Of a stretch of DNA of 9,605 bases, positions 1 to 6,126 are shown piece after piece. A program made the position numbers and the translations under genes. The notes below the pieces were generated by a model that saw nothing but the letters and a program-made list of their open reading frames with translations, made no database searches and was not told the DNA's origin. Numbering within the stretch: the stretch's first letter is position 1; each line of letters begins with the position of its first letter. Source of the stretch: JACNKV01 sp964388155 (GTDB lineage Bacteria > Fidelibacterota > Marinisomatia > Marinisomatales > JACNKV01); NCBI GenBank assembly GCA_964388155.1, contig CAYLYH010000053.1, forward strand, positions 1 through 9,605. The letters are read 5' to 3'.

Positions 1-1
1 G

Positions 2-73
2 ACAAAAAATGAAAAATATCATCCGGTTTCTAAAGCTGATGAATTAATCAGGTTAATAAATATTCGTGTCTAA
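2..73 (+). CDS. C-terminal end of an unidentified gene (partial at left edge)
   Basis: A plus-strand frame is open from the first bases of the window and ends at TAA (71-73). It gives 23 residues, including HPVSKADELIRLINIRV. The mix of charged and aliphatic residues looks like the amphipathic C-terminal helix of a soluble protein. It stops 12 bp before the stop codon of the minus-strand gene that follows, so the two are convergent neighbours, as is common at gene ends. The piece is too short to assign a family. It is called coding only because it is open, has plausible composition and fits the gene spacing; a chance open frame of this length is also possible. Confidence 0.45.
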   Translation, partial: TKNEKYHPVSKADELIRLINIRV

Positions 74-85
74 TCAATGATTAAT

Positions 86-349
86 CTAAAATACTTGACC
101 TAGCCATGAGGTGATGTATTCCCCAATCATACGATAAATAAGGACCGAATAGGGGAGAGTGACAGCAAACAATGCCAAAGGAGATATCCTCATTTCTTTT
201 GCAAACGGGTTATCTTTTTGATGCTCTGTGTACCACGATTTAACACCCCTCAATGTCCACCAAGCAAGAAACCCAGACAGAATAAAAATAGAAAGAATCA
301 CAAGTTGATCTACTCCTGAGAGCGCATTAAGCCAGCGTGAAAATTTCAT
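86..349 (-). CDS. Small two-helix membrane protein of unknown function
   Basis: This is an 87-residue protein starting at the ATG at 349, which begins MKFSRWLNAL. The start was chosen because it forms an ATGA overlap with the stop codon of the upstream Nudix gene and has AGGATGG just upstream; a longer in-frame start at 406 would lie deep inside that gene. Two hydrophobic segments are visible, about residues 13-33 (DQLVILSIFILSGFLAWW region) and 56-76 (PLALFAVTLPYSVLIYRMIG region). A charged loop (EHQKDNPFAKEMR) of about 20 residues separates them, so it should be an integral membrane protein. There is no signal-peptide cleavage site and no recognisable catalytic motif. Its coupling to the Nudix gene implies co-expression, but the function is unknown. 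Confidence 0.7.
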   Translation of the reverse strand: MKFSRWLNALSGVDQLVILSIFILSGFLAWWTLRGVKSWYTEHQKDNPFAKEMRISPLALFAVTLPYSVLIYRMIGEYITSWLGQVF

Positions 350-972
350 AAAACCATCCTCAAAATTGTTTTGAATTCGGAGAGAATCATCGCGGTTGCT
401 CCCCAAACTTTTTTCTTATCAAACAAAAAATATGGTAACAAAATATTCTGTCCCTGGAAATTTACCGTTTCTTCATGAACAAAATTTTCGTTCAGTAGTT
501 CAATAATAGACACAGAAAAAAGATGATAAACTTCGGCGGGATCCGGTTTGAGTGAAGGGATGTCTGGCATCCATCCGATGAAAGGATGTACCATAAATCC
601 TGTAAACGGAATGAACAAAGGTGTGAGTTTTACTAGGATAGAAATTCCGTCTTTTTTAAGCCCGATTTCTTCATGTGTTTCCCTTAACGCAGTATCGGAC
701 AATGATTCATCTTTCTCCTGCACGCCACCGGGAAGGGAGATTTGTCCCTTGTGATGTGCAACATCGTGTGTGCGCTGTGTCAGAAAAAAACGGATATCCT
801 GTTTTGCCGGGTGTAATAAAATCAAAACAGCAGAAGGGGTTGCCTCATCTTCGGAAAATGGCGGGTTCGATGTCGTTCGCGGTCTGGTCATCATCCGTTG
901 TTGGGCTTTTTTACCCGGTAGCCCATTGTTAACGATGGGACGGAGATCATCTATGAGGGAAAAAATATCCAT
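346..972 (-). CDS. Nudix hydrolase, CoA pyrophosphatase (NudL/YeaB) type
   Basis: The protein is predicted to hydrolyse the pyrophosphate bond of coenzyme A or its derivatives, giving 3',5'-ADP and 4'-phosphopantetheine. From the ATG at 972 it is 208 residues, close to the roughly 190 of E. coli NudL. The complete Nudix box GX5EX7REUXEEXGU spans residues 83-105 (G83, E89, R97, E98, E101, E102, G104). Directly before it lies the signature of the CoA-specific subfamily, LTQR...GQISLPGG (residues 64-83). These motifs are seen; the substrate is inferred from the family. The start is uncertain: in-frame ATGs at 993, 1026 and 1044 would add 7 to 24 residues, and none has a convincing ribosome binding site. 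MDIFSL at 972 gives the most family-like N-terminus. It is divergent from the HAD gene, and its stop overlaps the start of the membrane-protein gene. Confidence 0.85.
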   Translation of the reverse strand: MDIFSLIDDLRPIVNNGLPGKKAQQRMMTRPRTTSNPPFSEDEATPSAVLILLHPAKQDIRFFLTQRTHDVAHHKGQISLPGGVQEKDESLSDTALRETHEEIGLKKDGISILVKLTPLFIPFTGFMVHPFIGWMPDIPSLKPDPAEVYHLFSVSIIELLNENFVHEETVNFQGQNILLPYFLFDKKKVWGATAMILSEFKTILRMVL

Positions 973-1091
973 AATCAATGTGGAAAAATACATAGAATTC
1001 TGTGTAATCTGCGCCCTCTTAATCATTGGAAAATCTACGGTCATGCAGATGTGTGAAGATATGACAAGATGGATGGAAATTGAGAATCAAT

Positions 1092-1754
1092 ATGAACATA
1101 AAACACATTATTTGGGATTGGAACGGTACCTTACTGGACGATCTTTGGTTGGCGATTAAGGCCATCAACATTGTTCTTAAGCGGTATCGCCTCCCTGAAA
1201 TCAATGCGGATCAATATCTTGAGATATTTACGTTTCCAGTCATTGATTACTACAAACGACTTGGGTTTGATTTTAAAAAGAATCCGTTTGAAGTCGTCGG
1301 AACAGAGTTTATCGAAGAATACACAAAGCGACAGCTAAAGCCGGCATTACGCGAGAGTGCAATGGAGCTAATAACTTGTCTTCAGCAAAATGGCGTGACC
1401 CAGTCTATCTTATCCGCGGCAAGACAACAAATGTTGGATAAATTAATAAAACATCACGATCTGCAATCGTTTTTTGTTAACGTCATTGGGCAAGATGATC
1501 ATTATGCACATGGAAAAACAAATGCCGGAAAGGCTTGGGTAAATTCGCTGGATGCTCAACCGCACGAAGTGTTATTTATCGGAGACACCCTTCATGATTT
1601 TGATGTTGCCAAAACAATCGGGGCAGAATGTGCCCTTGTTGCCGGGGGACATACCGGCTATCAACGGCTTGTAAAGACCAATGCATTGGTGTTCAAAGAT
1701 TTGACAGAATTAAAATCGTGGCTTAATGAAAATAGTTATTGCGAAGAATCGTAA
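1092..1754 (+). CDS. HAD-superfamily hydrolase (phosphoglycolate-phosphatase-like)
   Basis: This 220-residue protein is predicted to be a cytosolic small-molecule phosphatase. The HAD motifs are in order: motif I as WDWNGTLLDD (nucleophile D9), motif II Ser108 in SILSAA, motif III Lys142 in HGKTNAGK, and motif IV as FIGDTLHDFDVA (D165, D169). An alpha-helical cap region lies between motif I and motif II, as in the phosphoglycolate phosphatase/beta-phosphoglucomutase group. The usual second Asp of motif I (DxDxT), which acts as acid/base, is Asn11 here. The ATG at 1092 was chosen over an upstream in-frame TTG at 1080 because it starts right at the first beta strand; neither has a strong ribosome binding site. 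It lies 22 bp before the chorismate mutase gene and probably heads the same transcript. The substrate cannot be read from the sequence. Confidence 0.85.
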   Translation: MNIKHIIWDWNGTLLDDLWLAIKAINIVLKRYRLPEINADQYLEIFTFPVIDYYKRLGFDFKKNPFEVVGTEFIEEYTKRQLKPALRESAMELITCLQQNGVTQSILSAARQQMLDKLIKHHDLQSFFVNVIGQDDHYAHGKTNAGKAWVNSLDAQPHEVLFIGDTLHDFDVAKTIGAECALVAGGHTGYQRLVKTNALVFKDLTELKSWLNENSYCEES

Positions 1755-1776
1755 GAAACCACCACATTCCAGGCAG

Positions 1777-2052
1777 ATGAAAGCAGACAAAACACTTCAA
1801 ATTCTACGTGAAAAAATTGATGAAATTGATCAGGAGATTTTAGATCTCCTGGTTCAGCGCATGGAGGTAGCACGTTCGGTCGGGGATATCAAGAAACAAA
1901 TTGAGATGGCCGTAGAAGATAAAGACCGTGAACAGGCAATTCTGAATCGCTTGTATGGGTTAACTGATGATCCCCTGACTCGCAAGCAAATCAAACGAAT
2001 TTTTACGTCTATTTTTCATACCGCAAAAGATGTTCAGAAAATGGAGGAATAA
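1777..2052 (+). CDS. aroQ: Chorismate mutase, AroQ class, monofunctional
   Basis: The enzyme rearranges chorismate to prephenate, the first step of the Phe/Tyr branch. It is a 91-residue all-helical protein, the size of a single AroQ domain. The active-site residues known from the mutase domain of the E. coli P-protein fall at identical positions: R11, R28, K39, D48, R51 and E52. Q87 corresponds to E. coli Q88, and A83 stands where E. coli has S84. The ATG at 1777 was chosen because it gives this exact register. An in-frame ATG at 1726 would overlap the HAD gene by 29 bp and add a basic, family-atypical tail. It sits between the HAD gene and the attenuator, so it would be transcribed even when the downstream genes are switched off. 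In many bacteria this domain is fused to PheA, TyrA or DAHP synthase; here it stands alone. Confidence 0.93.
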   Translation: MKADKTLQILREKIDEIDQEILDLLVQRMEVARSVGDIKKQIEMAVEDKDREQAILNRLYGLTDDPLTRKQIKRIFTSIFHTAKDVQKMEE

Positions 2053-2093
2053 TTTCTTGCACTTACGCCGTTTCTTCACTTAACTTTCCCTCA

Positions 2094-2153
2094 ATGAAAA
2101 CATCATATTATTACTTTAGATACGCTACGGATGGGTTGGAAGACTGCCCCTGA
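2094..2153 (+). CDS. Tyr/Phe-rich leader peptide of an attenuator
   Basis: A 19-codon ORF runs from the ATG at 2094 to the TGA at 2151-2153. It reads MKTS, then Tyr-Tyr-Tyr-Phe-Arg-Tyr (codons at 2106-2123), then ATDGLEDCP. Five aromatic codons out of six, directly in front of a Phe/Tyr biosynthetic operon, match the logic of the pheL and trpL leader peptides. The last nine coding codons contain the 5' arm of the predicted antiterminator (2133-2141). A stalled ribosome would therefore leave that arm free, whereas a ribosome at the stop codon would cover it. The peptide itself need have no function. There is no Shine-Dalgarno sequence; the bases before the ATG are pyrimidine-rich. This is a prediction from sequence; expression has not been shown. 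Confidence 0.72.
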   Translation: MKTSYYYFRYATDGLEDCP

Positions 2154-2188
2154 GAAACCTGTGTGTTCAAGGTAAAAGATTCCAACCC
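2133..2188 (+). promoter_or_regulatory. Predicted antiterminator stem of the attenuator
   Basis: GGGTTGGAA at 2133-2141 is perfectly complementary to TTCCAACCC at 2180-2188, giving a 9-bp stem around a 38-nt loop. A small ACCT/AGGT hairpin (2157-2160 with 2170-2173) could form inside the loop. The 3' arm shares 2184-2188 with the 5' arm of the terminator, so the two structures exclude each other. The 5' arm lies 9 nt downstream of the last Tyr codon of the leader ORF. An alternative weak pairing, GGGTT (2133-2137) with AACCT (2156-2160, one G-U pair), could act as a protector hairpin that favours the terminator. Pairings were read by eye; no folding energies were computed. Confidence 0.68.
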
Positions 2189-2208
2189 CGATAAAATCGG
2201 GGTTTTTT
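2184..2208 (+). terminator. Rho-independent terminator (attenuator terminator)
   Basis: AACCCCGAT (2184-2192) pairs perfectly with ATCGGGGTT (2196-2204) around an AAA loop, and the run of six Ts (2203-2208) follows. This is a strong intrinsic terminator placed 23 bp before the prephenate dehydratase start and 132 bp after the chorismate mutase stop. It lies inside a set of functionally linked genes, so it is better explained as a conditional stop controlled by the overlapping antiterminator than as the end of a separate operon. It could also simply end the HAD-aroQ transcript, with a separate promoter downstream, but only 23 bp is left for one. Confidence 0.88.
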
Positions 2209-2230
2209 AATAATAGGATTCTAGGAAGGA

Positions 2231-2806
2231 ATGAAAACAACTATGACCAAAATCGGAATTATGGGCGGGAAAGGAAGCTTTTCTGAACAAGCGGCATACG
2301 TATTTGCCGAGAACCACGGGATTGAATCCTTCTCACTTGAGTATCTAATATCGTCGGAGTCAGTGTTAGACGCCGTAGAAAAAGAAGATGTAAACTATGG
2401 GATTTTTGCAATGGAAAATGCTCAGGGAGGTGTCGTCATAGAAAGCGTGGAAGCATTAGCAAAACATCGATGTACAATCGTAGAAATGTTCCATATCCCG
2501 GTGGATCAGAATCTTTTAGGACTTCAAGGAAGCCATATTGGAGATATTACCGAAATCCACTCTCATCAACAGGCGTTGCGTCAATGCCGAAATTACCTTG
2601 CAGAACATTTTTGGACCAGACCGTTGATAGAAACCGACGATACAGCAGAAGCCGCACGTCGTCTGTCGGAGGGGAAACTGGAGAAAACAGCGGCGGTTAT
2701 CGCAAATAAAGCCTGTGCGGAATTGTACGATTTGGCTATTCTGCAAGACAGTATCCATGACCTGAAGCATAACTTGACACTTTTTCTTGGTGTTAAAAAA
2801 TTGTAA
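2231..2806 (+). CDS. pheA: Prephenate dehydratase, short form without ACT domain
   Basis: The enzyme is predicted to convert prephenate to phenylpyruvate in Phe synthesis. At 191 residues it holds only the catalytic domain; typical bacterial enzymes of about 280 residues carry a C-terminal ACT domain that binds Phe, and none follows here. Family motifs are recognisable: GGKGSFSEQAA (residues 12-22), GIFAMENAQGG (57-67), SHQQALRQC (111-119), DDTAEAA (136-142), and NLTLF near the C-terminus. Several conserved positions differ: ENS is ENA, SHPQ is SHQQ, and the catalytic TRF motif is T183-L184-F185. It may be a divergent active enzyme or one with altered function. AGGAAGG lies at 2223-2229. An alternative ATG at 2243 would remove four residues and give a more usual N-terminus. 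It is the first gene behind the attenuator, 5 bp before the dehydrogenase gene. Confidence 0.85.
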   Translation: MKTTMTKIGIMGGKGSFSEQAAYVFAENHGIESFSLEYLISSESVLDAVEKEDVNYGIFAMENAQGGVVIESVEALAKHRCTIVEMFHIPVDQNLLGLQGSHIGDITEIHSHQQALRQCRNYLAEHFWTRPLIETDDTAEAARRLSEGKLEKTAAVIANKACAELYDLAILQDSIHDLKHNLTLFLGVKKL

Positions 2807-2811
2807 AAAGA

Positions 2812-3534
2812 ATGAAAAATATAAGTATAATAGGATTCGGCAGATTTGGGAAAGTTCTTGCGAATATCCTACAAAAAGGATTTGTCATCAAAGCTTATGA
2901 TCCGCAGATTCAGTCACCATTCCCGGGAGTGGAATTTGTATCATTGGAAGAAGCTGTTACAGAAAAAGTGATATTCATCGCCATTCCGATTAATCAATTT
3001 GAATCAACAATCAAAACGATTGTTCCCATGTTGAAAGGGGAAAAGACTCTTATTGATGTCTGCTCCGTAAAAACGTATCCCGTAAAATTGATGTTAAACA
3101 TTCTGCCTGAATCGATTGGGATTATCGCAACGCACCCCATGTTCGGACCGGATTCTTTTTTGTCCAATCAAAAATTAAAAATGATGATGAATAATACCCG
3201 CGATACACATAAACAGTTTAATTTCTGGAAACGATTTTTTAGAGATCAAGGGATACACATCATCGAAATGTCTCCGGAAGAACACGACCGTTTAGCGGCT
3301 CAAACTCAGGGAGTCACACACTTTTTAGGACGAACGCTGAAAGAATATGGAATCAAAAAAACACCAATTGATACTCAAGGATTCAAGGATTTGCTGGATT
3401 TGGTTGATCAGACATGTCATGATACCTGGGAACTCTACGCAGATTTGCAACGATACAATCCGCATACAAAAGATATGATAAAAAACCTGAGAATCGCGAC
3501 AGAAACGCTTGATAATCGTCTAAAACAAGAATAA
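2812..3534 (+). CDS. tyrA: Prephenate/arogenate dehydrogenase (TyrA family)
   Basis: This 240-residue NAD(P)-dependent enzyme oxidatively decarboxylates prephenate to 4-hydroxyphenylpyruvate, or arogenate to Tyr. The N-terminal Rossmann fold shows GFGRFG (residues 8-13), with D30 at the end of the second strand. DVCSVK (82-87) and the catalytic-His region ATHPMFGPDS (H108) follow. EEHDRLAAQTQGVTHFLGRTL (from 156) belongs to the helical dimerisation domain. HPMFGP and the EEHDR...VTH run resemble plant and cyanobacterial-type arogenate dehydrogenases more than the HPIAGTE form of classical bacterial TyrA. Arogenate use is therefore possible, but substrate and cofactor cannot be settled by eye. 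There is no chorismate mutase fusion and no ACT domain. One base separates it from the DAHP synthase gene. Confidence 0.88.
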   Translation: MKNISIIGFGRFGKVLANILQKGFVIKAYDPQIQSPFPGVEFVSLEEAVTEKVIFIAIPINQFESTIKTIVPMLKGEKTLIDVCSVKTYPVKLMLNILPESIGIIATHPMFGPDSFLSNQKLKMMMNNTRDTHKQFNFWKRFFRDQGIHIIEMSPEEHDRLAAQTQGVTHFLGRTLKEYGIKKTPIDTQGFKDLLDLVDQTCHDTWELYADLQRYNPHTKDMIKNLRIATETLDNRLKQE

Positions 3535-3535
3535 T

Positions 3536-4897
3536 ATGCAGAGTTGGCAAAAAAACAGTTGGCGTAAATTCGTCGTAAAGTACGCTCCCGATTATCCGGA
3601 CGGCCATGAACTGAGTGCTGTCGAAAAAACACTTGGTACTTTTCCGCCATTGGTGTTTGCCGGAGAAGTTCGTTCATTAAAAGAAACGTTAGCAAATGTC
3701 GCAGAAGGACAAGGGTTTTTGTTGCAGGGAGGAGATTGCGCCGAAAGTTTTAGCGAGTTTGATGCCGATGCGATTCGTGACACATTTCGGGTCATCCTGC
3801 AGATGGCGGCAATTCTCACTTACGGAACAAAATTGCCCGTTATAAGAATGGGACGTATTGCCGGCCAGTTTGCGAAACCACGGTCTCAATCTTATGAAGT
3901 TAAACACGATGAAAAATTGCCCAGTTACATGGGAGATATCATCAATGGAATCGAGTTTGATCCTAAATACAGAACACCGGATCCAACCCGGATGCTAAAA
4001 GCATATTCCCAAGCGGCTTCAACCCTCAATTTGCTGCGAGCCTTTGCAGACGGAGGATATGCCAACCTCAAACATGTCCATTCATGGAATATGGGATTTG
4101 TAAAAAGTGATCCGCAGGGAGCTCGATATCGACATTTGGCAGATCAAATTCAGGAAAATCTACAGTTTATGGAGGCGATGGGCATTGATTCGAGCAATAC
4201 TCCCCAACTGAGGAAAGTAGATTTTTACACAAGCCACGAAGCACTACTTTTGCCTTTTGAGGAAGCGCTCACTCGGCAGGATTCTACCTCCGGGCTCACC
4301 TACGACACATCTGCACATTTTGTTTGGATTGGAGACAGAACACGGTTTACTGATAGCGCACATGTGGAATTTTGCCGTGGTATAGAAAATCCGATTGGTA
4401 TTAAATGCGGGCCGTCAATCGATCCGGATGAGCTTATTCGACTTCTTGACATCCTAAATCCGGATGATTCTGCCGGGCGGATTACCCTTATCACGCGTTT
4501 TGGATACGAAAAAATAGACTCCATTTTACCGACGTTGATAAAAAGAATAGAATCAGAGGGACGAACCGTTGTCTGGTCATGTGATCCGATGCACGGAAAT
4601 ACAATCAAAAGCAGTCGAGGATTGAAGACACGTCCTTTTGAACACGTACTCTCTGAAGTGAAACACAATATCAGAATTCACCATGCTGAAGGAACACACC
4701 CCGGAGGCATTCATTTGGAGATGACAGGGCAGGATGTCACAGAATGCACAGGGGGAATTGCGGATATTTCTGACGATGATTTATCCAATAGGTATCGTAC
4801 GCACTGCGACCCGAGATTGAACGCAACTCAGGCAATTGAATTGGCTTTTCTCATTTCAGAAGAATTAAGTATAGGTCAAAATGGTGATACGTGGTAA
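3536..4897 (+). CDS. DAHP synthase, class II (plant/mycobacterial type)
   Basis: The enzyme condenses phosphoenolpyruvate and erythrose 4-phosphate to DAHP, the committed entry step of the shikimate pathway. It has 453 residues, near the usual size of class II enzymes. Signature segments run along the whole protein: LLQGGDCAESF (62-72), RIAGQFAKPRS (107-117), WIGDRTR (264-270), GIKCGPS (288-294), CDPMHGNT (349-356) and GGIHLEMTG (390-398). The four metal ligands known from M. tuberculosis AroG match C68, H353, E395 and D425. The N-terminus is about 20 residues shorter than that of the M. tuberculosis enzyme, where N-terminal elements help form effector sites, so feedback behaviour may differ. 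It is preceded by only one base after tyrA, and its last 17 bp overlap aroA. Confidence 0.95.
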   Translation: MQSWQKNSWRKFVVKYAPDYPDGHELSAVEKTLGTFPPLVFAGEVRSLKETLANVAEGQGFLLQGGDCAESFSEFDADAIRDTFRVILQMAAILTYGTKLPVIRMGRIAGQFAKPRSQSYEVKHDEKLPSYMGDIINGIEFDPKYRTPDPTRMLKAYSQAASTLNLLRAFADGGYANLKHVHSWNMGFVKSDPQGARYRHLADQIQENLQFMEAMGIDSSNTPQLRKVDFYTSHEALLLPFEEALTRQDSTSGLTYDTSAHFVWIGDRTRFTDSAHVEFCRGIENPIGIKCGPSIDPDELIRLLDILNPDDSAGRITLITRFGYEKIDSILPTLIKRIESEGRTVVWSCDPMHGNTIKSSRGLKTRPFEHVLSEVKHNIRIHHAEGTHPGGIHLEMTGQDVTECTGGIADISDDDLSNRYRTHCDPRLNATQAIELAFLISEELSIGQNGDTW

Positions 4898-6125
4898 ACT
4901 GAAATTCTCCGGGGATAAATCGATTTCTCATCGGGCATTGATGTTTGCTTCATTGGCGGAAGGGACAAGTGAAATCAATAATATATCCACGGGCAGAGAT
5001 GTAGAATCCACCAAACAGTGTCTAGAAGCGTGCGGAACAATATTTTCCGATGATGGTGATAGTGTGATTATTCATGGCGGACAAATTCACTCTCCATCGA
5101 TTGATTTGGATTGTGGGAATTCCGGAACAACTGCACGGCTTTTATTAGGGCTACTTGCCGGACAAAAAGTGACTGCAACGTTGAAAGGGGATACGTCATT
5201 ATCGCAACGGCCGATGAAACGTGTCGTCGATCCAATGACAAAAATGGGAGCGAAAATTTACAGCAAAAAGAATGGTCTTCCGCTAAACTTATTAGCTGAA
5301 AATCTTACCGGAATTCATTACGAGTTACCCGTTGCAAGCGCACAAGTGAAATCTGCGATATTATTGGCAGGATTAGGAACCGACAGTCCCACCACTCTTG
5401 TTGAGCCAATACCGACCCGAGACCACACAGAAAAAATGTTAAGCAATCTGGGTGTGGATATCCGAGTGCAGGGAAACTCGATTACTGTTTTTCCACTGAA
5501 CAAACACCTGAATGCATTTGACATGACTGTCCCCGGAGACCCCTCGACGGCTGCCTTTTTTGCTGCCGCCGCCGCAATATGTCCAAAGTCTGATTTGATA
5601 TTGGAAGGTATTTCTACTAATCCGACTCGCTCCGGATTTTACACAGTATTAAAACAGATGGGTGGGAAGGTAAAGGTTTTGAATCAATCGAGTGAAAATG
5701 GAGAACCCAGTGGAGATATCCAAATTGTTTTCAGCCAACTCAAGGGAATTGAAATTACAAAAGGAATGGTGCCGGGAATGATTGATGAGCTTCCAATTTT
5801 GGCTGTGCTGGCAACACAGGCAGAAGGGGTCACAGAAGTAAGCGGTGCTGCAGAACTTCGGTTAAAGGAATGTGACCGCATCCATGCTATTTGTGTAAAT
5901 TTGGAGAAAATGGGCGCAGAAATAACAGAGCGAGATGATGGCTTTATCATCAAAGGTCCGACAAAGCTTCGAGGTGGGGATGTACGAACATTTGATGATC
6001 ACCGTATCGCGATGGCATTTACAATTGCCGGGCTTGTGGCCGACAGTGATGTGAATCTTGATAACCCGGGTTGTGTTGATATTTCTTTTCCGCAGTTTTT
6101 TGATTACTTAAAGAGAGTGAGTTGA
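4881..6125 (+). CDS. aroA: EPSP synthase (3-phosphoshikimate 1-carboxyvinyltransferase), class II
   Basis: The enzyme transfers the enolpyruvyl group of PEP to shikimate 3-phosphate. It is full length at 414 residues. Conserved segments are GDKSISHRA (K13, S14, R18), GNSGTTARL (79-87), SQRPMKRV (R110), SAQVK (153-157), IDELP (catalytic D302), LRLKECDR (E330, R333) and DDHRIAMA (R375). All four motifs that define class II, glyphosate-insensitive enzymes are present: GDKS (11-14), SAQVK, RDHTE (180-184) and NPTR (247-250). The overall pattern resembles the Bacillus subtilis type. The ATG at 4881 lies within the end of the DAHP synthase gene with TAGG upstream, and leaves only ten residues before the first motif, which is normal. 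One base separates its stop from the aminotransferase start. Confidence 0.96.
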   Translation: MVIRGKLKFSGDKSISHRALMFASLAEGTSEINNISTGRDVESTKQCLEACGTIFSDDGDSVIIHGGQIHSPSIDLDCGNSGTTARLLLGLLAGQKVTATLKGDTSLSQRPMKRVVDPMTKMGAKIYSKKNGLPLNLLAENLTGIHYELPVASAQVKSAILLAGLGTDSPTTLVEPIPTRDHTEKMLSNLGVDIRVQGNSITVFPLNKHLNAFDMTVPGDPSTAAFFAAAAAICPKSDLILEGISTNPTRSGFYTVLKQMGGKVKVLNQSSENGEPSGDIQIVFSQLKGIEITKGMVPGMIDELPILAVLATQAEGVTEVSGAAELRLKECDRIHAICVNLEKMGAEITERDDGFIIKGPTKLRGGDVRTFDDHRIAMAFTIAGLVADSDVNLDNPGCVDISFPQFFDYLKRVS

Positions 6126-6126
6126 A

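Noticed and set aside
770..1159. 129-codon plus-strand open frame opposite the Nudix gene
   Set aside because: It runs opposite the conserved Nudix box and overlaps the start of the HAD gene out of frame; no protein family is visible.
1831..1851. 8-bp inverted repeat with a 5-nt loop inside the chorismate mutase gene (CAGGAGAT / ATCTCCTG)
   Set aside because: About one perfect 8-bp hairpin of this kind is expected by chance, and it lies in conserved coding sequence with no other regulatory sign.
2094..2210. T-box or other metabolite-binding riboswitch in the gap before pheA
   Set aside because: There is no T-box core sequence, and the CTGAGA and ACCTG fragments that recall a TPP riboswitch lack the other conserved segments; the leader ORF with aromatic codons explains the region better.
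4300..4668. 122-codon open frame on the minus strand opposite the DAHP synthase gene
   Set aside because: It lies entirely within conserved class II DAHP synthase coding sequence, has no family resemblance and no ribosome binding site; it is a shadow frame.
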